22,085 nucleotides of DNA from positions 573 through 22,657 of the forward strand of contig DIHE01000127.1 of the NCBI GenBank assembly GCA_002420005.1, read 5' to 3'. Shown here piece after piece: positions 13,966 through 21,851 of this stretch. The notes under the pieces are model-generated. The model was given only the letters and a program-made list of their open reading frames with translations. It was not told where the DNA came from and did no database searches. Each line of letters opens with the position of its first letter. The stretch's first letter is position 1. The stretch comes from Holophagales bacterium UBA5704. GTDB taxonomy: Bacteria > Acidobacteriota > Thermoanaerobaculia > Multivoradales > UBA5704. The position numbers and the translations under genes were made by a program.

Positions 13966-15708
13966 GTGTTCAAACGTCTGGCGTATCTCTGGCCGTTTCT
14001 CCGTTCCTACCGGCGCAAGCTGATCCCCGGGCTGCTCGCCATCCTCGCCTCGGTGGTGGTGAGCATGGCGAGCCCTCTGCTGGTCGGCCGGGCCGTCGAC
14101 TCCCTGAAGGCGGATGTCCGCACCGAGACCCTGCTCGGTTATGCCGCGCTCCTGGTGGGCGCCACCCTGGTGCAGGGGATCTTCAGCTACCTGCAGCGGA
14201 TGATCCTGGTCGGGATGAGCCGGGACATCGAGTACGACCTGCGCAACCGGTACTTCTCCTCCCTGGAGACGCAGCCGCCGGCGTTCTTTCACGACCACCC
14301 GACCGGCGACCTGATGGCGCGCGCCACCAACGACCTGCAGGCGGTGCGGATGCTCTGCGGGCCGGCGATCATGTACAGCTTCGGCACCTTCTTCACCGCC
14401 CTCGGCGCGCTGTTCTTCATGTCCCGCATCCATCTCGGCCTGACCCTGGTGGCGCTCCTCTCGATGCCCGCCGTGGCGGTGTCCACGAAGCTCTTCGGGC
14501 AGCGCATCCACACCCTGTTCACGGAGGTCCAGGGGCGCTTCGCGGACATCTCGACCCGGGTGCAGGAGAGCTTCGCCGGGGTGCGTGTGGTGCGTGCCTA
14601 TGCCCAGGAGGAGCGGGAGCGGGAGACGTTCCGCAAGGTCAACGAGGACTTCCTGCTCGGCAACCGCCGGCTCATCGCCTGGTCGGTGGCCTTCCATCCG
14701 GTGCTCCAGGCGCTCATTGGCGTCGGGTTCGTGGCGGTCCTCTGGTACGGCGGCCTGCTGGTCATGCGCAGCCGCATCTCGGTGGGCGAGTTCGTCACCT
14801 TCAATTTCTTCCTGAACAAGCTGATCTGGCCGATGATCGCGATCGGCTGGGTGGCCAACCTGGCGCAGCGGGGAACCGCTTCCCTCACCCGCCTGCGCGA
14901 CATCATGGACGTGGTCCCGGCGATCCGCGACGAGCCTCCTCTGGTGGAGATGCCGGAGGTGCGCGGCGCGCTCCGCGCCCGGAATCTGAGCTTCGCCTGG
15001 CCCTCCGGCGAGCCGGCGCTCACCGATCTCTCGTTCGACGTGGCGGCCGGCCAGACGGTCGCCCTGGTCGGGCGTACCGGCTCGGGCAAGAGCAGTCTCC
15101 TCTCGCTCCTCCCGCGGCTCCTCGATCCGCCGGAAGGCACCCTCTTCCTCGACGGTGTGGACGTGCGCCGCATCCCGCTCGCCACGCTGCGCCGGGCAAT
15201 CGGCATGGTGCCGCAGGAGACGTTCCTGTTCTCGGCGACCCTCTCCGACAACATCACCCTCGGCCGGCCCGAGGCCACGCGCGAGGAGGCCCTGGAAGCG
15301 GCGCGCATCGCCGGCCTGGAGACGGACCTGGCGGCGTTCCCGCAAGGGCTCGACACCCTGGTGGGGGAGCGCGGGATCACCCTCTCCGGCGGCCAGAAAC
15401 AGCGCGTCGCCCTCGCCCGCGCGCTGCTGCGCGACCCCCGCATCCTCCTTCTCGACGACTCGCTCTCCGCCGTCGACACCCACACCGAGGAGCAGATCCT
15501 GCGCAATCTGCGCACGGTCTTCGAAGGGCGGACGGTGTTCCTGGTCTCGCACCGCATCTCGACGGTGCAGAACGCCGATCTGATCCTGGTTCTCGACCGC
15601 GGCCGGGTCGCCGAGCGCGGCACACACCAGCAGCTGCTCGCCCATGGAGGCCTCTATGCCGATCTCCACCAGCGCCAGCTCCTTGAAGAAGAGCTCGCCG
15701 CGGTCTGA
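13966..15708 (+). CDS. ABC exporter half-transporter, MdlA/YheI-like
   Basis: A 580-residue membrane-fused ATPase. Residues 1-310 form the six-helix exporter domain (first helix about 18-40) with FFHDHPTGDLMARATNDL. Residues 335-575 are the nucleotide-binding domain: Walker A GRTGSGKSS (369-377), Q-loop VPQETFLFS, signature LSGGQKQR (473-480), Walker B LLLDD and H-loop His529. The position of the catalytic Glu after Walker B holds Asp498, as in the degenerate halves of heterodimeric exporters such as E. coli MdlA and Bacillus YheI. Such proteins normally pair with a second half encoded next door, which is absent here. The start is GTG, 12 nt after trmB, with no clear Shine-Dalgarno. The substrate is unknown. 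Confidence 0.93.
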   Translation: MFKRLAYLWPFLRSYRRKLIPGLLAILASVVVSMASPLLVGRAVDSLKADVRTETLLGYAALLVGATLVQGIFSYLQRMILVGMSRDIEYDLRNRYFSSLETQPPAFFHDHPTGDLMARATNDLQAVRMLCGPAIMYSFGTFFTALGALFFMSRIHLGLTLVALLSMPAVAVSTKLFGQRIHTLFTEVQGRFADISTRVQESFAGVRVVRAYAQEERERETFRKVNEDFLLGNRRLIAWSVAFHPVLQALIGVGFVAVLWYGGLLVMRSRISVGEFVTFNFFLNKLIWPMIAIGWVANLAQRGTASLTRLRDIMDVVPAIRDEPPLVEMPEVRGALRARNLSFAWPSGEPALTDLSFDVAAGQTVALVGRTGSGKSSLLSLLPRLLDPPEGTLFLDGVDVRRIPLATLRRAIGMVPQETFLFSATLSDNITLGRPEATREEALEAARIAGLETDLAAFPQGLDTLVGERGITLSGGQKQRVALARALLRDPRILLLDDSLSAVDTHTEEQILRNLRTVFEGRTVFLVSHRISTVQNADLILVLDRGRVAERGTHQQLLAHGGLYADLHQRQLLEEELAAV

Positions 15709-15720
15709 GGGAGGCTGTCG

Positions 15721-16632
15721 ATGCGCATCCTGATCACCGGCGGCACGGGGCTCATTGGCCGCTCGCTCGCCCGGGAGCTCGCGGCGGCGCACGAGGTCGT
15801 CCTGCTGACCCGCGATCCGGAGCGCGCCGGGCCGCTGCCCGCCGGGGTGCGGGCGGCGCGCTGGGACGGCCGGACGGCGGCGGGGTGGGGATCTCTCCTC
15901 GACACCGAGAACGCGATTGTCCATCTCGCCGGAGACAGCGTGGCGCAAGGGCGGTGGACGGCGGAGAAGAAGCGCCGCATCCGCGACAGCCGCGTGCTTT
16001 CCGGCGAGGCGGTGCTGGCGGCGATCCGCGCCGCCGTGGTGCGTCCGCGGGTGCTCCTCCAGTCGTCCGCCGTCGGCCTCTATGGCGACCGCGGAGATGC
16101 CGTGATCACGGAGGAGGCCTCTGCGGGCGCCGGCTTCCTCGCCGACGTCTGCCGGGAGTGGGAGGCCTCGACGGCGGAGGCGGAGAGCCTCGGCGTGCGC
16201 CGCGTCCTGGCGCGCACCGGCATCGTGCTGGCCCGCGAGGGAGGGGCGCTGCCGGTGATGAGCCGGCCGTTCCGGCTGGGGCTGGGCGGCCCGCTGGGCG
16301 ACGGGCGGCAGTGGTTCCCGTGGATCCACATGGAGGATGAGGTCGGCGCCCTCCGTTTTCTACTGGAGCGGGAGGAGGCGCGCGGCGCCTTCAACCTGGC
16401 CGCACCCCACCCGGTCACCAACCGTGAGCTCACCCGCACCCTGGCGCGGGTGCTGCGCCGGCCGGCGTTCCTGCCGGCGCCCGCCTTTGCGCTGCGCCTC
16501 GCGCTGGGAGAATTCGCCGATTCGCTGCTCGGCGGCCAGCGGGTGATCCCGGCGCGGCTCCTCGCCGCCGGCTACGCCTTCCGCCGGCCGGACCTCGAAT
16601 CGGCCCTGCGCGATCTGCTCCACCCCGCGTAG
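15721..16632 (+). CDS. TIGR01777-family NAD(P)-binding epimerase
   Basis: A 303-residue protein of the extended short-chain dehydrogenase/epimerase fold, like E. coli YfcH. The N-terminal cofactor loop is TGGTGLIGRSLA (residues 6-17). VHLAGDSVAQGRWT and QSSAVGLYGDRGD give the family's active-site region, and DVCREWE and LARTGIVL follow. The C-terminal DUF1731-like part includes PAFLPAPAFALRLALGEFAD. The reaction catalysed by this family is not established. AGGGAGG lies seven bases before the ATG, 12 nt after the ABC transporter stop. It is the last gene of the plus-strand run; its stop touches the terminator of the convergent receptor gene. Confidence 0.92.
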   Translation: MRILITGGTGLIGRSLARELAAAHEVVLLTRDPERAGPLPAGVRAARWDGRTAAGWGSLLDTENAIVHLAGDSVAQGRWTAEKKRRIRDSRVLSGEAVLAAIRAAVVRPRVLLQSSAVGLYGDRGDAVITEEASAGAGFLADVCREWEASTAEAESLGVRRVLARTGIVLAREGGALPVMSRPFRLGLGGPLGDGRQWFPWIHMEDEVGALRFLLEREEARGAFNLAAPHPVTNRELTRTLARVLRRPAFLPAPAFALRLALGEFADSLLGGQRVIPARLLAAGYAFRRPDLESALRDLLHPA

Positions 16633-16667
16633 AAAAAGAAAAAGCCCCGATCCGAAGACCGGGGCTT
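16632..16667 (-). terminator. Rho-independent terminator of the TonB-receptor gene
   Basis: On the minus strand an 8-bp stem AAGCCCCG/CGGGGCTT (16660-16667 with 16642-16649) closes a 10-nt loop. It is followed by TTTCTTTTTC. It lies about 30 nt after the receptor stop at 16696. On the plus strand the stem is not followed by T residues, so it serves the minus-strand gene, although the stem could still affect the 3' end of the epimerase transcript. Confidence 0.85.
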
Positions 16668-16695
16668 CTGGGTGGAGCGGTCGTTCCCGAAAGGG

Positions 16696-19600
16696 CTAGA
16701 ACCGCACGCCGAGCGAGAACCGGAAGGTCCGGGGGGTCTGGTAGTCGGTCTCGATCACACCCTTGCCGAAGCTCCCGCCCCTGCGCCAGTGAATACCCTC
16801 GACGGGGGTCTCGGTGAAGGGGTTGAAGGGAAGGAGACCGTTCGGGTTGGTGGCGGAGCGCGGGCTGTTCGTCGCGTCCTGCACCGCGGTGTTGACGTTG
16901 ATCACGCCGTGCTCGTTGAACACGTTCAGGATCTCCGGCTGCAGGTACAGCTCGATGTCCTTGCCGAACGCCGGGACGTTGAATGCATAGTTGAACGTCA
17001 GGTTGGTGGCGGTGATGTCATCCGTCCGGAAGGCGTCTCGGTTCGTGTAGTAGTAGTTGATCTGCGCGGCCGGTGGCGTCAGCGCATAGCCGGGGTTGGT
17101 GACGAAGGCGCGGGAGTTGACGCGGTTGACCGCGCCGTAGGGGATGCCCGAGCCATAGGTCTGCAGCAGGCTCACGTTGAGCGAGTGGTGGGAGGTGCGG
17201 AACAGGTCGTACACCAGCCACACGCTGGCGCGGTGGCGCTGGTCGAGAAGCAGGTCGCCGCGCGGGTTGTTCCAGCGCGCTTCCTTGTACTCGGGGTAGG
17301 AGTCGATGAGGGCGGAGACCGGGCCGCTGGCGGCGGTCTCACCATCGAAGGTGCCGCGCAGGTGCGACCAGGTGTAGACCGCGCCGCCGCTCAGCTTGTC
17401 GCTGAAGCGGTACTGCAGCTGGGTGTGCAGGCCGTCGTAGACCCTCTCCAGGCCGTCGTTGCTGTTCTCGAGGATGGTCAGGTCGCTGCGCCCACCGGTC
17501 GGGGTGGTCACCTGGCCGGTCGAGAGGTCGAGGCGAGAGGAGTAGAAGTCGCGATAGTCGCGGTGCACATAGTCCGCCCGGGCGATGCCGCGGTTGCCCA
17601 GGCGTTTGGCCGCACCCACCGAGTACTCGCGGACGAAGGGGGAGTCGAGCGAGCCGCGGATGACCGTGGTGCCGCCCGGGATGTCGACGGAGGTCAGGAA
17701 ACCGCCACGGCCGACGGCGTTCGTGTTGTTGGCCCCACCGACCGAGTTGAACCAGTCGAAGATCTGGCGCAGCGCCGCGTCCGTGGAGATGAGGGGCGCG
17801 TTGGGGTCGGTGTTGATCGACGGGCCACCGTAGGCCCACCGAAGCTGCGCCGGGTTGCCGGCGGCGGAGGTCGAGTTGGCCTGGGAGTTGGCGATGGCCG
17901 CCACGTATTCGCCGTAGCTGAAGCTGAACACCCAGTCGCCGTTCGCCTTGGGATCCCAGGCGGCGGAGAGGCGCGGAGAGATGCGGCTGTCGTCGGCGAC
18001 CTTCCGGCCCGCGGAGTCCTCGCCGTCGTTCGCGTCGTAGCGCAGGCCGATGTTGAAGCTCCAGTTGTCGTTCAGGCGCCACTTGTCGTTGATATAGAGC
18101 GAGTTGGTCTTGAACCGCGTCGTCGTCGCCTCTTGGAGGATCGGGTTGAACTGGATGAACTGGTTGAGCAGGGCGGTCGGATCGGAGCTCAGGACCGGAT
18201 AGACCACGCCGTCGCGCTGGATGGCGGTGCGGGTGATGATCCGGAAGTCGCTGCCCGACTGGTGGTTGTTGGCCAGGCGCTGGTCGTCGTAGGAGTCGGC
18301 ACCGAACGACAGGTCGTGCGAGCCGGTGCTCGCGGAGGACAGGAACCAGCTGCCCTTGGCGAGGATGTTTTCGTTGTTGCGTTCCTCGTCCGTGCAGACG
18401 CCGCAGAACGTCGGGCTCCACCAGCGGAAGCCCGTGACGCCGTCGACCATCAGGGTGCCGTTGATCAGGTCCGTAAACCTGGAGCCGGAGCCCTCGAAGG
18501 TGAACTTGCGCTCCGAGTACTGCGCCTCCACGAAGAAGTTCTCGGTCAGGACGCCCGTGTAGTTGAGCGCCATCAGCTCCTGCGGGGTCTTGCGGTTCAC
18601 CACGCTGTTGGTGTCCAGGATGGTGCCGAAGCGGTTACCGATGTCTTCCTGCTCGATGCTGATGTAGGAACCGATGAGGCGGTGGCCCTGGAAGGGCGAC
18701 AAGGTCAGCTTGCCCTCATAGCGCTGCTGGTCGGGGCCCGCGGTGAAGCGGATCGGGCTGGAGTTCGTGGCGCCCGCCAGCACGGCGGTCTGCGCCGAGG
18801 TGACGTTCTCGAAGTCGCGGCCGGCGAGGAAATACCAGATCTTGTCCTTCCAGAGCCAGCCGCCGAGGGTCGCCTCGAAGCGCTCCTTGACGTCGTCCGT
18901 CTGCACCCCGGTGATCTTCGGAATCTTCTCCTCCCAGGTCTGGTTGGTGGCGCTGGCACGCACGGAGCCATGGATCTCGTTGCCGCCCGACTTGGTGATC
19001 GTGTTCACCACGCCGCCGGAGAAACGGCCGAACTCGGCGGACACACCGGAGACCGTGGTGGTGGTCTCCTCGATGGCGTCCTCGATGAACAGGTCGAACG
19101 GTTGGCCACGCAGGTTCTCGGTGATCGCCACACCGTTGACCAGGAACAGGTTCTCATAGGACTGCGAGCCGGCGATGCTGATGCCGCGGGCGCGGCCGTC
19201 GGTGGCCACGCCGGTGGCGCCGACGCCGGGGGTCAGGAGCACCGTCTCGCGGATGTTGCGCTCGATCGGCAGCGACTCGACGAAGTCCTTCTCATAGGTC
19301 GTCGCCGCTTCCGACGCGGTGGAGATGGTCTCGTACGAGCCGGTGACCACGATCTCCTCGCTCACCGCCGTGTTGGACAGCTCGGCGTCGAGCCGGATCT
19401 GCTGCGCCGCCGACACCTTGACCGTGCGCTTCGGGTTCGAGAACCCTTCCAGCTCGAAGCTCACCTCGTACTCACCGGGTGGCAGCAGCGGAATGTTGTA
19501 CTCGCCACCCTCGCTGGTGACGGTGTCGCGGGTACCCTGCAGGCTCGGTGAGGTCACGGTGACCATCACGCCGGGAAGCGCCTCCCCTTCCGCCGACGTG

Positions 19601-19701
19601 ACCTTGCCCGACACCGTGCCCGTGGGAATCTGGGCGAGCATCGGAAGCGCCGTCAGCAGAAGAGCAAGGCCCACAGACAGGACCAAGGCTCTGGATTTCA
19701 T
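16696..19701 (-). CDS. TonB-dependent outer-membrane receptor with N-terminal carboxypeptidase-regulatory-like domain
   Basis: A 1001-residue outer-membrane protein. A signal peptide (ALVLSVGLALLLTALPMLAQ) is followed by a carboxypeptidase-regulatory-like beta-sandwich (GTVSGKVTSAEGEALPGV). A TonB-box-like EEIVVTG leads into the plug, which includes FLVNGVAITENLRG and ETTTTVSGVSAEFGRFSGG. The remaining about 700 residues are beta-barrel with aromatic-rich strands, ending in RFSLGVRF with the terminal Phe typical of barrel proteins. The ATG at 19701 is chosen over one 75 nt upstream because AAGGAG lies eight bases before it and the signal peptide then starts at the N-terminus. A CGVC pair near residue 433 may form a disulphide in an extracellular loop. 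The substrate is unknown; this Oar-like class often handles peptides or glycans. The gene stands alone. Confidence 0.94.
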   Translation of the reverse strand: MKSRALVLSVGLALLLTALPMLAQIPTGTVSGKVTSAEGEALPGVMVTVTSPSLQGTRDTVTSEGGEYNIPLLPPGEYEVSFELEGFSNPKRTVKVSAAQQIRLDAELSNTAVSEEIVVTGSYETISTASEAATTYEKDFVESLPIERNIRETVLLTPGVGATGVATDGRARGISIAGSQSYENLFLVNGVAITENLRGQPFDLFIEDAIEETTTTVSGVSAEFGRFSGGVVNTITKSGGNEIHGSVRASATNQTWEEKIPKITGVQTDDVKERFEATLGGWLWKDKIWYFLAGRDFENVTSAQTAVLAGATNSSPIRFTAGPDQQRYEGKLTLSPFQGHRLIGSYISIEQEDIGNRFGTILDTNSVVNRKTPQELMALNYTGVLTENFFVEAQYSERKFTFEGSGSRFTDLINGTLMVDGVTGFRWWSPTFCGVCTDEERNNENILAKGSWFLSSASTGSHDLSFGADSYDDQRLANNHQSGSDFRIITRTAIQRDGVVYPVLSSDPTALLNQFIQFNPILQEATTTRFKTNSLYINDKWRLNDNWSFNIGLRYDANDGEDSAGRKVADDSRISPRLSAAWDPKANGDWVFSFSYGEYVAAIANSQANSTSAAGNPAQLRWAYGGPSINTDPNAPLISTDAALRQIFDWFNSVGGANNTNAVGRGGFLTSVDIPGGTTVIRGSLDSPFVREYSVGAAKRLGNRGIARADYVHRDYRDFYSSRLDLSTGQVTTPTGGRSDLTILENSNDGLERVYDGLHTQLQYRFSDKLSGGAVYTWSHLRGTFDGETAASGPVSALIDSYPEYKEARWNNPRGDLLLDQRHRASVWLVYDLFRTSHHSLNVSLLQTYGSGIPYGAVNRVNSRAFVTNPGYALTPPAAQINYYYTNRDAFRTDDITATNLTFNYAFNVPAFGKDIELYLQPEILNVFNEHGVINVNTAVQDATNSPRSATNPNGLLPFNPFTETPVEGIHWRRGGSFGKGVIETDYQTPRTFRFSLGVRF

Positions 19702-19775
19702 CAAAGGACTCCTTTCCTCGAATTGGGCTCCCCACCAGGGAGAAGCGGGATAGAGCATCGATAGAAGACGGGGCA

Positions 19776-19805
19776 ATTGTCATGCCGTGTTCATCGCCCT
19801 GTCAA
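19776..19805 (-). promoter_or_regulatory. sigma70-type promoter of the TonB-receptor gene
   Basis: The minus strand has a perfect -35 TTGACA (19800-19805), an 18-bp spacer and a -10 GACAAT (19776-19781, 4 of 6 matches). Transcription would begin near 19769, giving a leader of roughly 65-70 nt before the ATG at 19701. It lies in the 235-bp gap downstream of the HD-hydrolase gene, which supports an independent receptor transcript. Confidence 0.6.
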
Positions 19806-19896
19806 TGCTCCGAAGAACCCCTGTCGCTCCCGCCACTTGGCACCTCTCTGCCCACGCCGTGGGCAATCCGGCGATCCAAGGGATTGGGCGCGAACC

Positions 19897-19921
19897 AAAA
19901 AACCGGATCGACGCTGTCCGG
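19897..19921 (-). terminator. probable terminator after the HD-hydrolase gene
   Basis: On the minus strand, CCGGA and TCCGG form a 5-bp GC-rich stem with a 9-nt loop followed directly by six T residues. It lies 15 nt after the stop codon at 19937. The stem is short, so termination may be partial, but position and T-tract fit. Confidence 0.6.
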
Positions 19922-19936
19922 AATTTTGGATCGGGT

Positions 19937-21154
19937 TCAGGCGGAGCCCCAGAGCTCGCGCAGCGCAGCGGCGACCGGGTTGCGCAGGGAGGGCGGCGTA
20001 TAGACCCGGTAGCGGTCGATCCGTGTCAGGTGGCGGATGAAGTGGCTGGCTTCCTCCATGGGTTCCAGCGAGCCGTCGAACCGGCGCACCAGGACGCGGC
20101 TGCTGTGCATCCGGTGCGGATCCTTGGCCGAGTTGGAGAGCAGGAGGTTGCCGGGGCCGAAGCGTGCGGCGAGGTCCGGCAGCAAGGTCTCGAACCGCTC
20201 CTTGTCCTCCCGCGAGAGGTGCTCACGGGTCTCGAAGGCCACCGGGAAATGGTCGCGCTCCGCCAGGGCGCGGGCGTGCGGGCTGTCCGAGCGGCGCAGG
20301 TCGGCCCAGACGGAGACGTCGTCCTGGCGCAGAAAGGCTTCGGGCTCCGCGGCCCAGCGCCGGCCGGTCTCCTGCAGCCATTCATTGAGGTGCAGCTCCA
20401 GGGCCTTGCTCGTGGCGTTGAAATAGACCTGGGTGAACATGTAGTACCGGGCCATCACCAGGGCTTCGAGGGCGTGGACGCCACCCTCGTCGACGCCGGT
20501 CCCCCAGATGCCGGTCGCCGGGTCCTCGATGGGGAGCACGGTGTCGAGCAGCCGTTCCAGGTCGTAGCTGCCGTAGCGCACACCACAGAACAGGCTGTCG
20601 CGCAGCAGGTAGTCCATCTTGTCGACGTCGAGCTCGCCCGAGATGATGCCGGAGAGCAGGTGCTCGGTGGCGCCGCCTCCTTGGGCGAGCAGGCGCACCA
20701 CGTCCTCCGGCGCGAGCCCGTCGCCGTGGCGCTCGAAGATCGCGGCGATCTCCGGCAGGGCGAGCAGGCGGCGGGTCATCTCCTCATGGTCGATGCCGTC
20801 CTCGAACAGCCCTTCGGCCGAATGGCTGAACGGAGCGTGCCCTACGTCGTGCAGGAGCGCCGCGGCGCAGACCAGCCTCCGCTCGCGGCTCTGCGGACCC
20901 CGCGGCAACAGGCCTTCGCTCTTGGCGGAGAGGGTGTCGTAGATCCGGCCGGCCAGATGCATGGCGCCGAGAACGTGGCTGAACCGGCTGTGCTCCGCGC
21001 CGGGGAAGACCAGGAAGGAGAAGCCGAGCTGATGGATGAAGCGCAGCCTCTGGAGCGGCCGGCTGTTGATCAGCGCCGCCTCCAGGGCGTCGGCCCGGAT
21101 GAACCCGTGGACCGGGTCGCGCAGCGACAGGGGAGCGAGCGGCGTGTCGAGCAC
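19937..21154 (-). CDS. HD-superfamily phosphohydrolase (COG1078-like)
   Basis: A 405-residue cytoplasmic metal-dependent phosphohydrolase related to dNTP triphosphohydrolases and Bacillus YwfO. The HD-domain residues appear in order: EHSRFSHVLG with His60, ALLHDVGHAPFSH with His102-Asp103, and DVDKMDYLLRDS with the final metal-binding Asp. The N-terminal DPVHGFI is typical of this subfamily, which acts on nucleotides such as dNTPs. The start is a GTG at 21154 with GAGGT close upstream, 13 nt after the stop of the Lon-domain gene, so the two form one transcription unit. The exact substrate is not deducible. Confidence 0.93.
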   Translation of the reverse strand: MLDTPLAPLSLRDPVHGFIRADALEAALINSRPLQRLRFIHQLGFSFLVFPGAEHSRFSHVLGAMHLAGRIYDTLSAKSEGLLPRGPQSRERRLVCAAALLHDVGHAPFSHSAEGLFEDGIDHEEMTRRLLALPEIAAIFERHGDGLAPEDVVRLLAQGGGATEHLLSGIISGELDVDKMDYLLRDSLFCGVRYGSYDLERLLDTVLPIEDPATGIWGTGVDEGGVHALEALVMARYYMFTQVYFNATSKALELHLNEWLQETGRRWAAEPEAFLRQDDVSVWADLRRSDSPHARALAERDHFPVAFETREHLSREDKERFETLLPDLAARFGPGNLLLSNSAKDPHRMHSSRVLVRRFDGSLEPMEEASHFIRHLTRIDRYRVYTPPSLRNPVAAALRELWGSA

Positions 21155-21167
21155 AAGACCTCGCGGA

Positions 21168-21845
21168 TCAGTTGAGGGAGGAGCGGCCGGCCAGGTGCCG
21201 GTACGGGCGCAGCAGGTCGATCACCTGTTGGCGGCTGCGCAGGATCGACAGGATGGAAAGGCCCCGCTGCGGGAGCGGCTCGCCGAGCAGGTCGAGCTTG
21301 CGTAGCACCGGGACGTCGAGCTCCGCGGCGATCCGGTTGACCAGCTCCTCGAACGGGCTGTCCGCCCCGAGGCCGAGCTCCTCGCGCAGCGGAAAGGCGG
21401 CACCGAGATCGTCCGCCAGGCTGCGCAGAAGGGTGAGGATCTCGTCGCGCACGAGGACGATGCCGGCGTCCTGCTCATTGAGCCATGGCTCGGCCACCGG
21501 CCGCACCACCGCCCGGCGGTAGGGGATGCTCACGCACTCGCGTTCCAGCTCGAAGCGGAAATCCCCCCAGAGGAGGATGTTGGCGCTGCCGTCCGGCAAC
21601 TCGTCGACGTCCATCAGGCGGCCGGCGGTGCCGCCGGGGAAGATGTCGGGATTGCCCTCGTAGCTCTGCACCCAGCCGGGTTTCAGGAGCACGATGCCGA
21701 TCGTCCGGTCCTCCTCGGCGCGCTCTTCGAGGTCGTGGACCAGCCGCCGGTAGCGCGGCTCGTTCACATGCAGCCGCAGCTCCGTGCGCGGAAAGTGCAC
21801 CACGTCCGGCAACGGAAACAGCGGCAGAAGGGTCTGGCCCGGCAT
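21168..21845 (-). CDS. stand-alone Lon N-terminal (substrate-binding) domain protein
   Basis: About 225 residues matching the Lon N-terminal domain (COG2802/PF02190 type) without the AAA+ ATPase and protease domains of full Lon. It begins TLLPLFPLPDVVHFP, the usual opening of this fold, followed by HVNEPRYRRLV, IGIVLLKPG and an alpha-helical C-terminal part (VLRKLDLLGEPLPQRGLSIL). The function of such single-domain proteins is not established; peptide binding is possible. The ATG at 21845 is chosen because the fold starts directly after it. A GTG at 21860 is an alternative, and the reading frame stays open upstream through the whole 21-bp array to the window edge. No Shine-Dalgarno is visible; TATCAT just upstream could be the -10 of a nearly leaderless transcript. 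It lies upstream of, and close to, the HD gene. Confidence 0.87.
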   Translation of the reverse strand: MPGQTLLPLFPLPDVVHFPRTELRLHVNEPRYRRLVHDLEERAEEDRTIGIVLLKPGWVQSYEGNPDIFPGGTAGRLMDVDELPDGSANILLWGDFRFELERECVSIPYRRAVVRPVAEPWLNEQDAGIVLVRDEILTLLRSLADDLGAAFPLREELGLGADSPFEELVNRIAAELDVPVLRKLDLLGEPLPQRGLSILSILRSRQQVIDLLRPYRHLAGRSSLN

Positions 21846-21851
21846 GCGGGA

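Noticed and set aside
12970..16329. Long minus-strand open frame (about 1119 codons) opposite manC, trmB, the ABC exporter and the epimerase
   Set aside because: Antisense shadow of four well-supported genes; composition is Arg/Glu/His-rich with no recognisable domain.
16672..19551. Plus-strand open frame (about 959 codons) opposite the TonB receptor
   Set aside because: Shadow of the receptor gene, which has a signal peptide, plug, barrel, promoter and terminator; the antisense product shows no domain.
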